In this document: positions 40,558-49,336 of the stretch, one piece after another
How the letters are laid out: each line of letters opens with the position of its first letter
How positions within the stretch are numbered: the stretch's first letter is position 1
Made by a program: the position numbers and the translations under genes
Source: Picocystis sp. L7
Lineage: Eukaryota; Chlorophyta; Picocystophyceae; Picocystales; Picocystaceae
Direction of reading: 5' to 3'
Assembly (NCBI GenBank): GCA_020975725.1
Contig: QXJR01000012.1
Location: 421,001 to 485,000 of the forward strand
DNA: 64,000 nt
The notes under the pieces: generated by a model
What the model was told of the DNA's origin: nothing
What the model saw: only the letters and a program-made list of their open reading frames with translations
Database searches by the model: none

Positions 40558-41712
40558 ATGGCGGCGGTGGAGCCCGGAAACTTCCTCCGAGAGGATCTGG
40601 AGTACCAAGGGGAGATCGGACGCGGGTCGTACGGGTACGTCAAGCTGTTCCGGCACACGGAGACCCAGGAATTGTATGCCGTCAAGTACATCGAACGTGG
40701 CGAAGAGACCATCAACCAAAACGTGCGCAGAGAAGTGCTCAACCACCGGATCTTGCACCACCCTCAAATCGTCAAGTTCAGGGAAGTTCTCCTGACCCCC
40801 ACGCACTTGGCCATCGTCATGGAGTACGCAGGAGGTGGACCGCTCTTCAATCACGTGGTTACCAGACCCGAAGGAAGGCTGGGAGAAAACGAGGCCAGGT
40901 ACTTCTTTCAGCAGATTACTTGCGGGCTGTACTACCTGCATCGAATGGGTTTCTGCCATAGGGACATGAAGCTGGAAAATACGCTGCTGGACGGAAACCC
41001 AGATGCACCGAAAGTAAAACTTTGCGATTTTGGGTACTCCAAGTACATCCCATACTCAGTGGCCAAGTCCAAAGTGGGCACTCCAGCGTACATTGCACCA
41101 GAGGTAGTGGGGGCAACTGGACCACAGTATAGTGGCGAAGCGGCAGACGTGTGGTCCTTAGGGGTGATGCTTCATGCAATGTTGGTGGGAAGATACCCGT
41201 TCAACGATCCGCAAAAGCCACGGGATGATAGGCGCACCATTTATAGAATAATGAGCTACGCCAAGGGTGAACTTGCGTATGTTCCGCCTGGGGGAACCGA
41301 GGAGGGGGGTGTCGGTTCGCTGTTGATCAGGATGTTGGTTCCAGAACCAACGCAGAGGGCCACGTTGCAGGAGGTGATCGATCATCGCTGGACCAAGCAA
41401 AACCTGCCTGCCGACTTTGAACCAGTCTCTGTAACCAATAAGTCTATGCATACGGCGCACCATGACGTGCAGACAGACGATGAGGTGATTGAGGTGCTAG
41501 ATGAGGCCAAGCATATGGGCGGAGATGCCTTTGGGGGAGAGGGGATGCTTGGGGATGAAGCTTCGCTCTTGGCCGGAGACAACCCATCTGGCGAATTCGA
41601 TGCCGATTGGATGACTTCTCCGGCCAACAGTGGACGGGACCTACTGCTATCCAGTGCAAGTATGCTAGAGGGTGAAAAGCATAGCAGCGAGAAAAATAGC
41701 ACGGAAAAGTGA
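40558..41712 (+). CDS. SNRK2: SnRK2-type serine/threonine protein kinase
   Basis: A 384-residue kinase of the green-lineage SnRK2 family, which acts in osmotic-stress, sulfur and (in land plants) abscisic-acid signalling. The catalytic domain (about residues 14-275) has the P-loop IGRGSYGYV, catalytic Lys in YAVKYIERG, and the SnRK2-typical LTPTHLAIVMEYAGGG. HRDMKLENTLLDG has Met where most have Leu. DFGYSK, GTPAYIAPEV and ADVWSLGVMLHAMLVGRYPFNDP follow. LPADFEP near residue 285 marks the start of the SnRK2 regulatory tail. That tail here is acidic (TDDEVIEVLDEAKHMGGD), like the domain I/II acidic patch. No intron inside the main frame; a GTGAGC donor-like site overlaps the stop, so an alternative C-terminus cannot be ruled out. 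The start at 40558 follows a leader with no better ATG. Confidence 0.93.
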   Translation: MAAVEPGNFLREDLEYQGEIGRGSYGYVKLFRHTETQELYAVKYIERGEETINQNVRREVLNHRILHHPQIVKFREVLLTPTHLAIVMEYAGGGPLFNHVVTRPEGRLGENEARYFFQQITCGLYYLHRMGFCHRDMKLENTLLDGNPDAPKVKLCDFGYSKYIPYSVAKSKVGTPAYIAPEVVGATGPQYSGEAADVWSLGVMLHAMLVGRYPFNDPQKPRDDRRTIYRIMSYAKGELAYVPPGGTEEGGVGSLLIRMLVPEPTQRATLQEVIDHRWTKQNLPADFEPVSVTNKSMHTAHHDVQTDDEVIEVLDEAKHMGGDAFGGEGMLGDEASLLAGDNPSGEFDADWMTSPANSGRDLLLSSASMLEGEKHSSEKNSTEK

Positions 41713-41895
41713 GCCCGGTGAGTCATCCTTGGCCCGATGGAGGTATGTTTATACTGAGTGTATATGAATTTATGCTTTATGCAAGGTATTGGCAAAAGTC
41801 TGAGCATTGTCCAGACATCCAAAAAGACACTTTTTCATAGTGTTTGGTAGTGTATCAATGTTTTACTTCTACAGCTTGTCAGTCCATCGTTGGAT

Positions 41896-42561
41896 CTACG
41901 GGTCCTCATCTTCTGAATAGCTGGCCCCTGCTGGGGTCCTTGAATTGAATTGCCACTCTCCGACGTTTCCGGTGCCGCTCATACCCTGCTTGAACCATCC
42001 ATTCAATCCTGGCGCCAAAAATTCCACAGAACCTTGCTTTATTCCACCTTGCGTCATGAGCAAGTATGCTGCGCTGAGGGAGCGACACTGTTTCCCATAC
42101 GGAAAGCCGGTGGATGCTTGCAGCGATCCTCCTTCTGCATCAGCAAGAACAACACCTGTTGCACTTTGGACGGATGGCAATGCTTCTTTCACGAATTCTG
42201 TATTGGGTTCCAACGGCGTGACTCCCTGGGAGAGGAGCAGCAACTTCTTCAGCAGTTGGGCAGGGGAGTTGCCTTCCATCCTCCGGTAGAGCGGCACGTT
42301 CACACTCTCTAATGCGTGGAATACGCCGAAATCTTCTGTGGGCCTCACGTCCACCATGATCCATCCTTGCTGCAAGAGTTTCTGCGTCTCTTCGACGTCC
42401 ACGCCTCGGATTTTCCTGCCTTCCACCAGATACTGGTAGGCGTCCGGCCAGCGCACGCCCAGCTTCGCCGCACGCGCCGCCACGGACGTCCTCTGCCTTC
42501 TTCTCCCGTCCTTCCTTCCGTTCCACGCCTTTTCCATCCCTGGTCTCGTCGCATGCGCCAT
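41896..42561 (-). CDS. Rhodanese-like domain protein, probably plastid-targeted and lacking the catalytic Cys
   Basis: A 221-residue single rhodanese-fold protein with an Arg/Lys-rich, acid-poor N-terminus of about 40 residues (MAHATRPGMEKAWNGRKDGRRRQRTS) that fits a transit peptide. The fold is shown by TQKLLQQGWIMVDVRPTEDF, VNVPLYRR, and GVVLADAEGG...CRSLSAAYLLMTQGG and LAPGLNGWFKQGM. In active sulfurtransferases the beta-strand after 'GVVL' runs into the catalytic Cys. Here that place reads LADAEGG, and the only nearby Cys lies at the start of the RSLSAAYLL helix. So it is probably catalytically inactive and may bind or scaffold, like plant STR-type thylakoid proteins. It has no intron and diverges from the golvesin-domain gene. 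Confidence 0.8.
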   Translation of the reverse strand: MAHATRPGMEKAWNGRKDGRRRQRTSVAARAAKLGVRWPDAYQYLVEGRKIRGVDVEETQKLLQQGWIMVDVRPTEDFGVFHALESVNVPLYRRMEGNSPAQLLKKLLLLSQGVTPLEPNTEFVKEALPSVQSATGVVLADAEGGSLQASTGFPYGKQCRSLSAAYLLMTQGGIKQGSVEFLAPGLNGWFKQGMSGTGNVGEWQFNSRTPAGASYSEDEDP

Positions 42562-42982
42562 TGCAGCGTGTCCTTTTACGTGTCGGAAGTCTGTCGCACC
42601 TTCTTCGTTCCAGATCCCTTCCCTCTCGACCGCACGACCCAAGAGACCGATATCTTTTTACACAGAATCGATACGTTTGGGATTCGATCGAGATCTCTGC
42701 CCCATCCGCCGTCCGGGGCAGATCCGCACCGGGGCGATCCCGATGTCTTCGCAGCCTCGTTCCTTTTGCATCCATAGGGTATTTTCGGCGGTTCGGGTTT
42801 GGGCGTCCCCGGGACGTCGACCCACGTCGAAAGGAGCACGTTCGAGCTGCGCTTCGTGCTTCCTCGACGGCAAGGGGCGAGAGGAGGCGCAGAAAGGGCG
42901 GGTTCGGAGGTATCGGATCCCGATCGAGAGGGTCGTGTCGCGGAGGTGTGGAACGAGGGGAGGGGGGAGAAGAAACACGGGC
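42562..42982. promoter_or_regulatory. Divergent promoter between rhodanese and golvesin-domain genes
   Basis: It contains GATATC (42649-42654), AATCGATA near 42667 and TCGATCGA (42684-42691), about 90-130 bp upstream of the rhodanese ATG. An imperfect inverted repeat around CTGCCCC...GGGGCAG lies near 42697-42723. Confidence 0.5.
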
Positions 42983-44458
42983 ATGGGAGGTGGCACGAGG
43001 AGGAGAAGCAGACCTGGGAACCACATGCACACGAGTTTGTGGTGGATGCTCGCCTGCGCGACTGCCGTGCATGGCGTCATCCTGAGGAGTCCCACGGGAA
43101 GGCTGGTGTGTGGATCCACCGTCGTCGTCGACGATGGTAGCCGCGATACCACGTTCGAAGGAACCATCCAAATGGGGAACAGGAGGACGTTCGGAAGCTG
43201 CTCGTTCCCCTACAATTTTGGTCTGCACTACACTACTTCCAACAACGAAGCCAAGGCGGTCTATGCACCACTGCTCCCTCAAAGAGGCTGTTACCTGCTG
43301 GAAGAATGGCACCCCCGAGTTGACTGCAGGGTGCTGCCCGGAGTCGGCGGAGAGAAAGAGGTGAAGCCGATGGAAACAAGTGAAGATTTGTGGACAGGAT
43401 ACCGCACCAGCGACACAAACGTAGAGTTGAAAAGCTATGGAACCTGCGTCTCGTCGGGGGTCCGGGCAACTGTGCGCGGGGCGAACAACACCGCGCAGGA
43501 TGTCTACATAAATCAGCAAGTAGATGGGGCGAACTGGAACCCTTTGCTTCAAATGATGTTTGAAACATCGGGTGCTGAGATTGAGCTCACCAGTGATGGG
43601 ATATCATGCAACAATAGGGCTTGCAGTTCGAGCGCCGATCCCAACTGCAGGAGGACCCAGCAAGATTGCCACTGGATTGCAGATGCCTTCAGATTTGTAT
43701 ACATCGGTAGCTCCTGTCCGCCAACGCCCTGGCCAACAAACGGGCAGCTCAACGGTTGCTCAACTGGCGGGCTGAACCAAGGAGTGGAGGTCGCTGCAAT
43801 GTACGATCGTCGTTTTTCCAACATGCCTGATCAGGAATCAATCGATTCGTGCAACCCAGATGACGGTGATATTTGGAGCAAGGATTCGTCGAGCGGCGTC
43901 CCTCAAGAGGTTCTCCTCTGGATACTGGTTGCCATCGGCTCCGGGGGGATCGTACTCTTTGCAATGTATACCATCTATGCTGCAGCGACTGGTCATTTTG
44001 GCGGGGGTTCTAGAAGTGCCCGATGGGCAAGTCACAGAGATGGTGCCATGCATGGACACCTCCCTGCATCCGAGCAATACCCTCTCCAGATCGAGTCACG
44101 GCCAAGCAAACCCCTCAAGTATGCTTTGGTGGTTGGTCCAGACGGTCAGGCCCGTACCATTGCAGTGGAGCTGGAGGACGATGTCCAGGAGGTTGAGTTA
44201 GTTGCTCGTGCAAGCAACGAGTCTATGAGAGGTGGTGATGCTGCACAAGGCGCCTCAGATGTCGTCATTGCTGTGGATAGCGAGAGCAACGCTACAGCAG
44301 CGAGATCGAGGTCGGATGATGGTGAAGGGAACCCTGTCGACAATCGGATGGCACCATCTTCGCCTCGGCACACGGAGGTTACCACCGTTGCACCTGACCT
44401 TGAGGAGGATTTTGTGTCTTCTCCGGCCAGCCCTTCTTCCTCTCCTCGCACCTTGTAA
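42983..44458 (+). CDS. Single-pass membrane protein with golvesin/xanthan-lyase-like ectodomain
   Basis: A 491-residue type I membrane protein (477 if it starts at 43025, where MHTSLWWMLACATAVHG is a clean signal peptide). The ectodomain resembles the bacterial golvesin/xanthan-lyase C-terminal fold in its ordered blocks: a beta-strand opening (FEGTIQMGNRRTFGSC), then AKAVYAPLLPQRGCYLLEEWHP, then DVYINQQVDGANWNPLLQMMFE and IADAFRFVYIG. These match the family pattern of 'x-W-x-P-x-LP-x-G-x-Y-x-V-x-x-WHP', 'V-NQQ-x-G-x-W-x-x-L' and 'V-x-ADA-x-RFV'. Many cysteines (CNNRACSSSADPNC) suggest disulfides. The transmembrane helix near residues 308-330 (EVLLWILVAIGSGGIVLFAMY) leads to an acidic Ser/Thr-rich cytosolic tail. 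Function unknown; carbohydrate or cell-wall contact is inferred from the domain only. No intron. Confidence 0.75.
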   Translation: MGGGTRRRSRPGNHMHTSLWWMLACATAVHGVILRSPTGRLVCGSTVVVDDGSRDTTFEGTIQMGNRRTFGSCSFPYNFGLHYTTSNNEAKAVYAPLLPQRGCYLLEEWHPRVDCRVLPGVGGEKEVKPMETSEDLWTGYRTSDTNVELKSYGTCVSSGVRATVRGANNTAQDVYINQQVDGANWNPLLQMMFETSGAEIELTSDGISCNNRACSSSADPNCRRTQQDCHWIADAFRFVYIGSSCPPTPWPTNGQLNGCSTGGLNQGVEVAAMYDRRFSNMPDQESIDSCNPDDGDIWSKDSSSGVPQEVLLWILVAIGSGGIVLFAMYTIYAAATGHFGGGSRSARWASHRDGAMHGHLPASEQYPLQIESRPSKPLKYALVVGPDGQARTIAVELEDDVQEVELVARASNESMRGGDAAQGASDVVIAVDSESNATAARSRSDDGEGNPVDNRMAPSSPRHTEVTTVAPDLEEDFVSSPASPSSSPRTL

Positions 44459-44753
44459 TGGTTCTGCTCCTCACTGCACCTTCGTTCTCTCCGTTCCGTT
44501 TGCACTTGTGTTGGACAACACGACCGGTGGCTGAGGACCAACCTTTCTCGGTTCCACCATTTCTGAGGTGGAGGGCCTCCCTTCATCCGCCCTGTCACCC
44601 ACCTTCATGCGGCCATGCATGGCCCCTTTGATGGTGGTGCAGCATCCCTGTGGCGGTGCACCCCTTTCTCTTGTCCGAAGGAGAGAAGAAACTCCCTGGA
44701 TGGGAAGCGAGTGGGATGGAGTGGTCCATGTCGACGGCATTTCGCAGCGCAGG

Positions 44754-46016
44754 ATGGGACGTCGAAAGCCGCGTCGCACATCCCATGGCGCGGCTTCGAA
44801 GGCGCCTTCGGACGCCAAGGAGGTGGAGGGAGGCAGAAGCGAGGAGGAGGAGGAGGTCGGAGGGACGCACGATGCGTACGAGGACGTCCAGAGGCAGAAG
44901 GAGGCGTTGCAACGGAGAGTCCTGGAGCTGGAGGAGACGAACGCGGATCTGAAAGGCGAAGCAGAAGACGCCAGGTACTGGAAAGCAGCCCTCCATCAAA
45001 TCCAGGACGAGCACATGGAGCTCAGGAGGGAGATCGAGGCCTTGCGAGAGAAGAAAACGCATCCAGGAAACAAGGAAGAAACGTTTCGCGTTCGCATGGA
45101 AAAGGCTGAACGGGCTCTTGAGAGGGAAAGAGACATGGTCAAGTCCCTACAGAAAAAGATAGAGGCGATGGAAGAACAGTTCCGATACGTGGATGCCACC
45201 AAGGAACGCTCCGCCACTAACGAGGACCGGATACGAAGGCTGGAAGAAGAGTTGGATGGAGCGAAAACGAAACTCAAGCAGGAACAGGAAAACAACGCAT
45301 CCCTAGGCCTGCAAATCATGGATATGGAGAGCCAAAGGACCGTTTCGGGCATTGATGCTCAGGGCATCAGTAGGGAACTGGAGCGGTTGCGGCAAGAGTA
45401 TGCGCAGACACAAGCAGACGCAGCCGCTGCGAAAATGGCCAGTGCGGAGGCCGACGAGGCGTGGAAGAGGACGAAAGATGAACTTATTGAATTACAGCAA
45501 GAACGGGAGAACCTGACCGCGAAGATTGAGTCGGTGCAGGAGACGATGGTGAAGCTACTCCAGCTCAACGATGAGCTGACCGAACAGGTCAACAGAAAGC
45601 AGTATGACATAGATGAGTTGGTGAATCATCTTGCTCAACTTTCTCAGGATGATTTGGAGTTGGGTGTAGAGGAAGCACGTTCTCCTGCAGAGTCTGAGGA
45701 AGAAGAGTCCGTTATCCAACAAGCCGACGGGCAAGACGGAGAGGCTGCTCAAGCACAAGTAGTGGGAATAGAGGACCAGTCAGACGCTTTAGAGTCCCAT
45801 GGATATGCTGAGCCGTCGCCTGGCGTTGAGACTCAGGAGGCAGGCAACGAAAACGGTCCCTTCACATCGGTTCCAGTTGTTGCAGAGCCACCGGATCGCT
45901 TGGTGATGGATCGTGGAAGTGACTCTGAGGTGCAGTTGGGTCGATCTCCACAAAAAACAGGGCTCTGGAGCTACATTACGGGAGCTGATCGCATCGATGT
46001 CGACCTCAATAAATAG
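44754..46016 (+). CDS. Coiled-coil protein of unknown function
   Basis: A 420-residue, strongly charged protein. A basic start (MGRRKPRRTSHG) and an acidic patch (GGRSEEEEEVGG) precede a coiled coil of about 240 residues (about 45-285: QRQKEALQRRVLELEETNADLKGEAEDARYW ... LQLNDELTEQVNRKQYDIDELVNHLAQL). An acidic, disordered tail ends in a conserved-looking hydrophobic motif (GLWSYITGADRIDVDLNK). I do not recognise the family; a tether, golgin-like or cytoskeletal role is possible. GAGAAGAAACTCCC sits at 44683-44696, about 60 bp before the ATG. The frame is open to 44568, but the 44754 ATG fits the promoter element. Its stop is 19 bp from that of the next, convergent coiled-coil gene. Confidence 0.7.
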   Translation: MGRRKPRRTSHGAASKAPSDAKEVEGGRSEEEEEVGGTHDAYEDVQRQKEALQRRVLELEETNADLKGEAEDARYWKAALHQIQDEHMELRREIEALREKKTHPGNKEETFRVRMEKAERALERERDMVKSLQKKIEAMEEQFRYVDATKERSATNEDRIRRLEEELDGAKTKLKQEQENNASLGLQIMDMESQRTVSGIDAQGISRELERLRQEYAQTQADAAAAKMASAEADEAWKRTKDELIELQQERENLTAKIESVQETMVKLLQLNDELTEQVNRKQYDIDELVNHLAQLSQDDLELGVEEARSPAESEEEESVIQQADGQDGEAAQAQVVGIEDQSDALESHGYAEPSPGVETQEAGNENGPFTSVPVVAEPPDRLVMDRGSDSEVQLGRSPQKTGLWSYITGADRIDVDLNK

Positions 46017-46035
46017 TCTGCATTGGCCTCGCGTA

Positions 46036-46647
46036 TCATTGAAGCGGCTGGCAAACACTGTCCACAACTGCTTGTACTCTCTTTCTCAACTCGACCCAGG
46101 CCTCCTTCTTCACCCGTTCTGCCTCCTCTTGTTCCTTTTTGAGTTGCGACAGTCTCTCTTGGAGTCGGTTCATGCTTTCCCTCTGTTTCTCCAGTCCACT
46201 TACTGCGTTCTCCTTCTTCTCCTCGTCAACCTTCGCCCTCTCCATGAATCTGGCTTGGAGTTCTTCGATCTTAGCATCTCTTTCTTCGACGGCTTCCTGG
46301 AGCTGCGTTTGAATTTCTTGAGCTTCCCGCAGGCGGACATGAAGCGCCTCGTTCTCCTCTCGAAGTTTGGCTATCCATTCTTCCCTTTCGTCGTTCTCCG
46401 GGTCAACTGCGTTCGCCGGGGGCACAGCTTCGGCGTGCCTTTCATCTTCCAGACGCGTGTTCTCAACCACACCTTCGTCCCCACGTTGTTCCTCGTTCGT
46501 TCCTTCGTGTCGGAGCTCCGCCTGCTTCGATTCTTCGCCTTGGCTTCCCGATTCGACTGCTGCTGGTCCTGCGTCTTCGTCCCGCGTCTCCGCCGCGTTC
46601 GAGGCGGGCGCCTTCCTCGGCGGCGGCTTCGGCTTCTTCCTGGCCAT
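46036..46647 (-). CDS. Small coiled-coil protein of unknown function
   Basis: 203 residues. It begins MARKKPKPPPRKAPAS (basic, Pro-rich), has an acidic disordered segment, then a continuous coiled coil over about residues 90-195 (EWIAKLREENEALHVRLREAQEIQTQLQEAVEERDAKIEELQARF ...). It ends soon after (VVDSVCQPLQ). No family recognised. No intron. It converges on the neighbouring coiled-coil gene with 19 bp between stops, so the 3' UTRs must overlap. Confidence 0.65.
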   Translation of the reverse strand: MARKKPKPPPRKAPASNAAETRDEDAGPAAVESGSQGEESKQAELRHEGTNEEQRGDEGVVENTRLEDERHAEAVPPANAVDPENDEREEWIAKLREENEALHVRLREAQEIQTQLQEAVEERDAKIEELQARFMERAKVDEEKKENAVSGLEKQRESMNRLQERLSQLKKEQEEAERVKKEAWVELRKRVQAVVDSVCQPLQ

Positions 46648-46997
46648 CTGGCGTCCGCCTGCTGCCTTCCTGTCGCCTCTGGAGCGGCGAGAGGCGCGCT
46701 CGGAGGCGCTCCGAAGCGTGCTGAGACGCACGTCTGCGAGCACGTCTGGACTCGAAATGAGCGCTCAGGTGAAATTCGCGCGCCAAAACCCGGCCCTGGG
46801 GGGACACAGGGGGAAAAGGTATCGATGTCCGAATCCGAAGATATCGATGGGAACGGGGACGGGTATCGAGACGTGGGGGATGGGGGATCGATGTCTCCTG
46901 GGCGGGTGGGAAGAGGGGGGGTGGGAAGGAAGAGAAAAGTGTGGGATGTACTTGCAAGCCGTGCATGCAGCTCGAAAGGAGACAGCATAAAGAATCC
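46648..46997 (-). promoter_or_regulatory. Upstream region of the small coiled-coil gene with ATCGAT elements
   Basis: TATCGATG at 46820-46827, GATATCGATGGG at 46840-46851 and GATCGATG near 46887 occur within 70 bp, about 170-245 bp upstream of the ATG. Confidence 0.5.
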
Positions 46998-47708
46998 TCA
47001 CCAGCGGTTGGACCTCCGCGCACACAGGTTGCTGAAGAGAGGCGGGAAGCGGAAGATGCAGATGTCCTTGTCCAAATACAGCACCGGAAACGTTGCAATG
47101 GTCTCGAAAAACAAGATCTTCCCCAAGAAGTTGATGGCAGGATTCAGATTCTCGCCGGACATAGGCTTGTCCATCTCACCAACATCCACCCAGAACTTGT
47201 CAAAAGACACCATGGCTTTCTTCGGCTGAGGCAAACCAATCCCACCGCTGCTGTTCAACCAGCCCTTCTGGAACACAGGAGACCTATACTTGACGTTGGC
47301 TTGGATGGAGCTCCCTTTCTGGAAGTCGTAGGACACGTCGATTTTCGAAAGAAAAAGCGTCGAAAGCACGACCAGGTGTGGCGCATACAACAACCTCCAC
47401 GTCCCGTTCCAAGCGCTCTCGGTTCCCTCGTACGTTCCCTTGGTCTTTCCGTCCTCGATAAGCACATCCATCGCGTTGAGGACGTCCTTGGGCACGTTGT
47501 AGATGTCCCAAGGGCCCCTTCCGAAACCGTCTGTGTGATCCATGAGCACTTTCTTCGCATCCTTCACGGCCGGATCCACCTTGGGCTGGCCTTGGAGGAA
47601 CCTCGCCAACGCACCTGCGACGCCCACATGAGCTCGCTTACCACCCCGTTCGACCCTCGCGGCTCGAGGACGCGACGGGAGGCGAAGGGAGCCGGCGTTC
47701 GCGAGCAT
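46998..47708 (-). CDS. Plastid lipid-associated protein (PAP/fibrillin family)
   Basis: A 236-residue fibrillin-like protein. Fibrillins coat plastoglobules or thylakoids and bind lipids or quinones. The first 35-40 residues (MLANAGSLRLPSRPRAARVERGGKRAHVG) are a transit peptide. The core shows the PAP pattern: an N-terminal helical region (VLMDHTDGFGRGPWDIYNV, VLNAMDVLIED), the hallmark NGTWRLLYAPHLVVLS, a lipocalin-like barrel (IQANVKYRSPVF..., KAMVSFDKFWVDVG), and a C-terminal strand pair with YLDKDICIFR, the usual 'YLD-x-x-L-R-I-x-R' position. No intron. The start at 47708 gives the best presequence. A TATC element pair (ATCGATATC, 47831-47839) followed by TTTCGAACCC lies 120-135 bp upstream. 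Confidence 0.85.
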   Translation of the reverse strand: MLANAGSLRLPSRPRAARVERGGKRAHVGVAGALARFLQGQPKVDPAVKDAKKVLMDHTDGFGRGPWDIYNVPKDVLNAMDVLIEDGKTKGTYEGTESAWNGTWRLLYAPHLVVLSTLFLSKIDVSYDFQKGSSIQANVKYRSPVFQKGWLNSSGGIGLPQPKKAMVSFDKFWVDVGEMDKPMSGENLNPAINFLGKILFFETIATFPVLYLDKDICIFRFPPLFSNLCARRSNRW

Positions 47709-47930
47709 GACGTGTTGGCGGTCGTCGGTGCGACCAACTGTTCCCTTTTTCGTGGTGCGAGACCCCAACCTCATCCACGTCACTCGCTCCAAAGGACTGC
47801 ATGGCTTGATCGAGATCATTCGCCTCCTCAATCGATATCTTTCGAACCCAAGATAGGAGCAGGATCGATCGAACCCGAGGATAGGACGAACCCTTCTCGA
47901 ATGGGTGGTAGCACACCCAAGAAGTCCCAA

Positions 47931-49336
47931 AGGGAACTCTTCTACGGCGCAAGCGACGATCGTGAGGAAATTCCTCAGCTAAAACACGTACTAGGATCCC
48001 GTTGAGGATGCCACACACCTGCATGCAACGCCGATGGTGATCTTCCCGAGTGAATAGGATGGCCATTCCTCCTCCTTCGAGCGACCATAAACGAGCCGCG
48101 TCACCTCGGTGATGAGTCTTGGAGGAACCTTGGCGTACGTTTCGCAAAGTGAATTGCATGATCGTCAATGCAAGCGATTTGGTTGCCTATCGCCGGCACA
48201 AACTTGTGGGAATGGTCCGAGAGAAACGTGGATGTAAAGTCCTTGCTTGGCCAAATCCGACTCACGGATATTGGTGGAGAATCTTGGGTGGCGCTTCTTG
48301 GACATTACATAGACACTTCCATGTCGGCTCACGATGACCATAAAATCAGTTTATAGGAATCTTGAGTTGTTCCACGGAGGTCTTGAACCATTGGCATGGA
48401 AGCGTAGACTAGGATGATGCATGTGCACAAATCTATAAACAGCATGGACGAAAGACTAGGATGTGCATGGTCGCAGTCCTCATGCAAGCGTCGGTGGTAG
48501 ACATGAAGATTGTATGCCTTCGATGCAGTGGTTGTGAAGCTCGATTCACAAGCTATAGGGTCGTGCGAGACAACCAATCTTCACAGTTCGTGGAAAGATA
48601 AAGGGCCGTTTCTCGATCATTGTGGTAGCGCATTCTATACGAAATTTCCGTGCAGGGTACATCGGTAGCTTGACCTAGCGAGGAGGAACGGATAGCTAAT
48701 GAAGCTCTCTAGGGTCAAGGCACGTGCTAAAACACGACTTGTCTTTGTTATGCCAGAAGTGGAGTATTGGAAGAGCGACAAGAAATATTTTTGCGTTCCA
48801 TTGCAACAACTTTCAAGATATTGGTTCATTGAAGTGAGTGGGGTTTGCAATTCGGGTGCAACTTGTGACGAAACCATTTGCTATCGCGGACTTGCAAGGC
48901 AATCCTGTCGTGAACTCTGGTGTTCCTTGAACGAACGTTGGTGAATGCATCGATGGTGCAACAAAATCTCGGATTCTAGAAACAATTCGTATGTTGCATC
49001 ACACGCTCGTGGCTTTGTGTTCAACGTAGTTCGGTGATGTTTCACGTAGCTCACCAATGTTGGATCGGCAGATGAATAGGAAACATTGCGGCAACATTGA
49101 TGTTCGTAAAACGCAAGGCAAAACCGTTGAACGTTCGTGGTTCTCTTCCACTCCTACCTCCACTATAGAAAGTGTAAAATCATTGTCTTCTCTCTACTTC
49201 GCACTTCGAATGCTGTGGCAAAAGATCATCGCATGGTGAATCTTTGCACTCCATTTGATGTTCATGGCTCGCCATCTGGTCCAAGGCTGAAGTGATGCGA
49301 CCTTGATAAAACCCTTCTCGTTCGACTGAACCTAGG
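47931..49336. other. Gene-free spacer of about 1.4 kb
   Basis: Beyond the fibrillin promoter the sequence becomes AT-richer with only short frames (up to about 82 codons) and no recognisable domain or RNA. It resembles the other three large spacers in composition. Weak 5' parts of the RluA gene, including untranslated sequence, may lie at its right end. Confidence 0.45.

Noticed and set aside
39303-40742. A 479-codon open frame on the minus strand
   Set aside because: It runs through the SnRK2 promoter and start codon and over GC-rich promoter sequence, shows no domain, and has the Arg/Ser/Pro composition of promoter translation in this genome.
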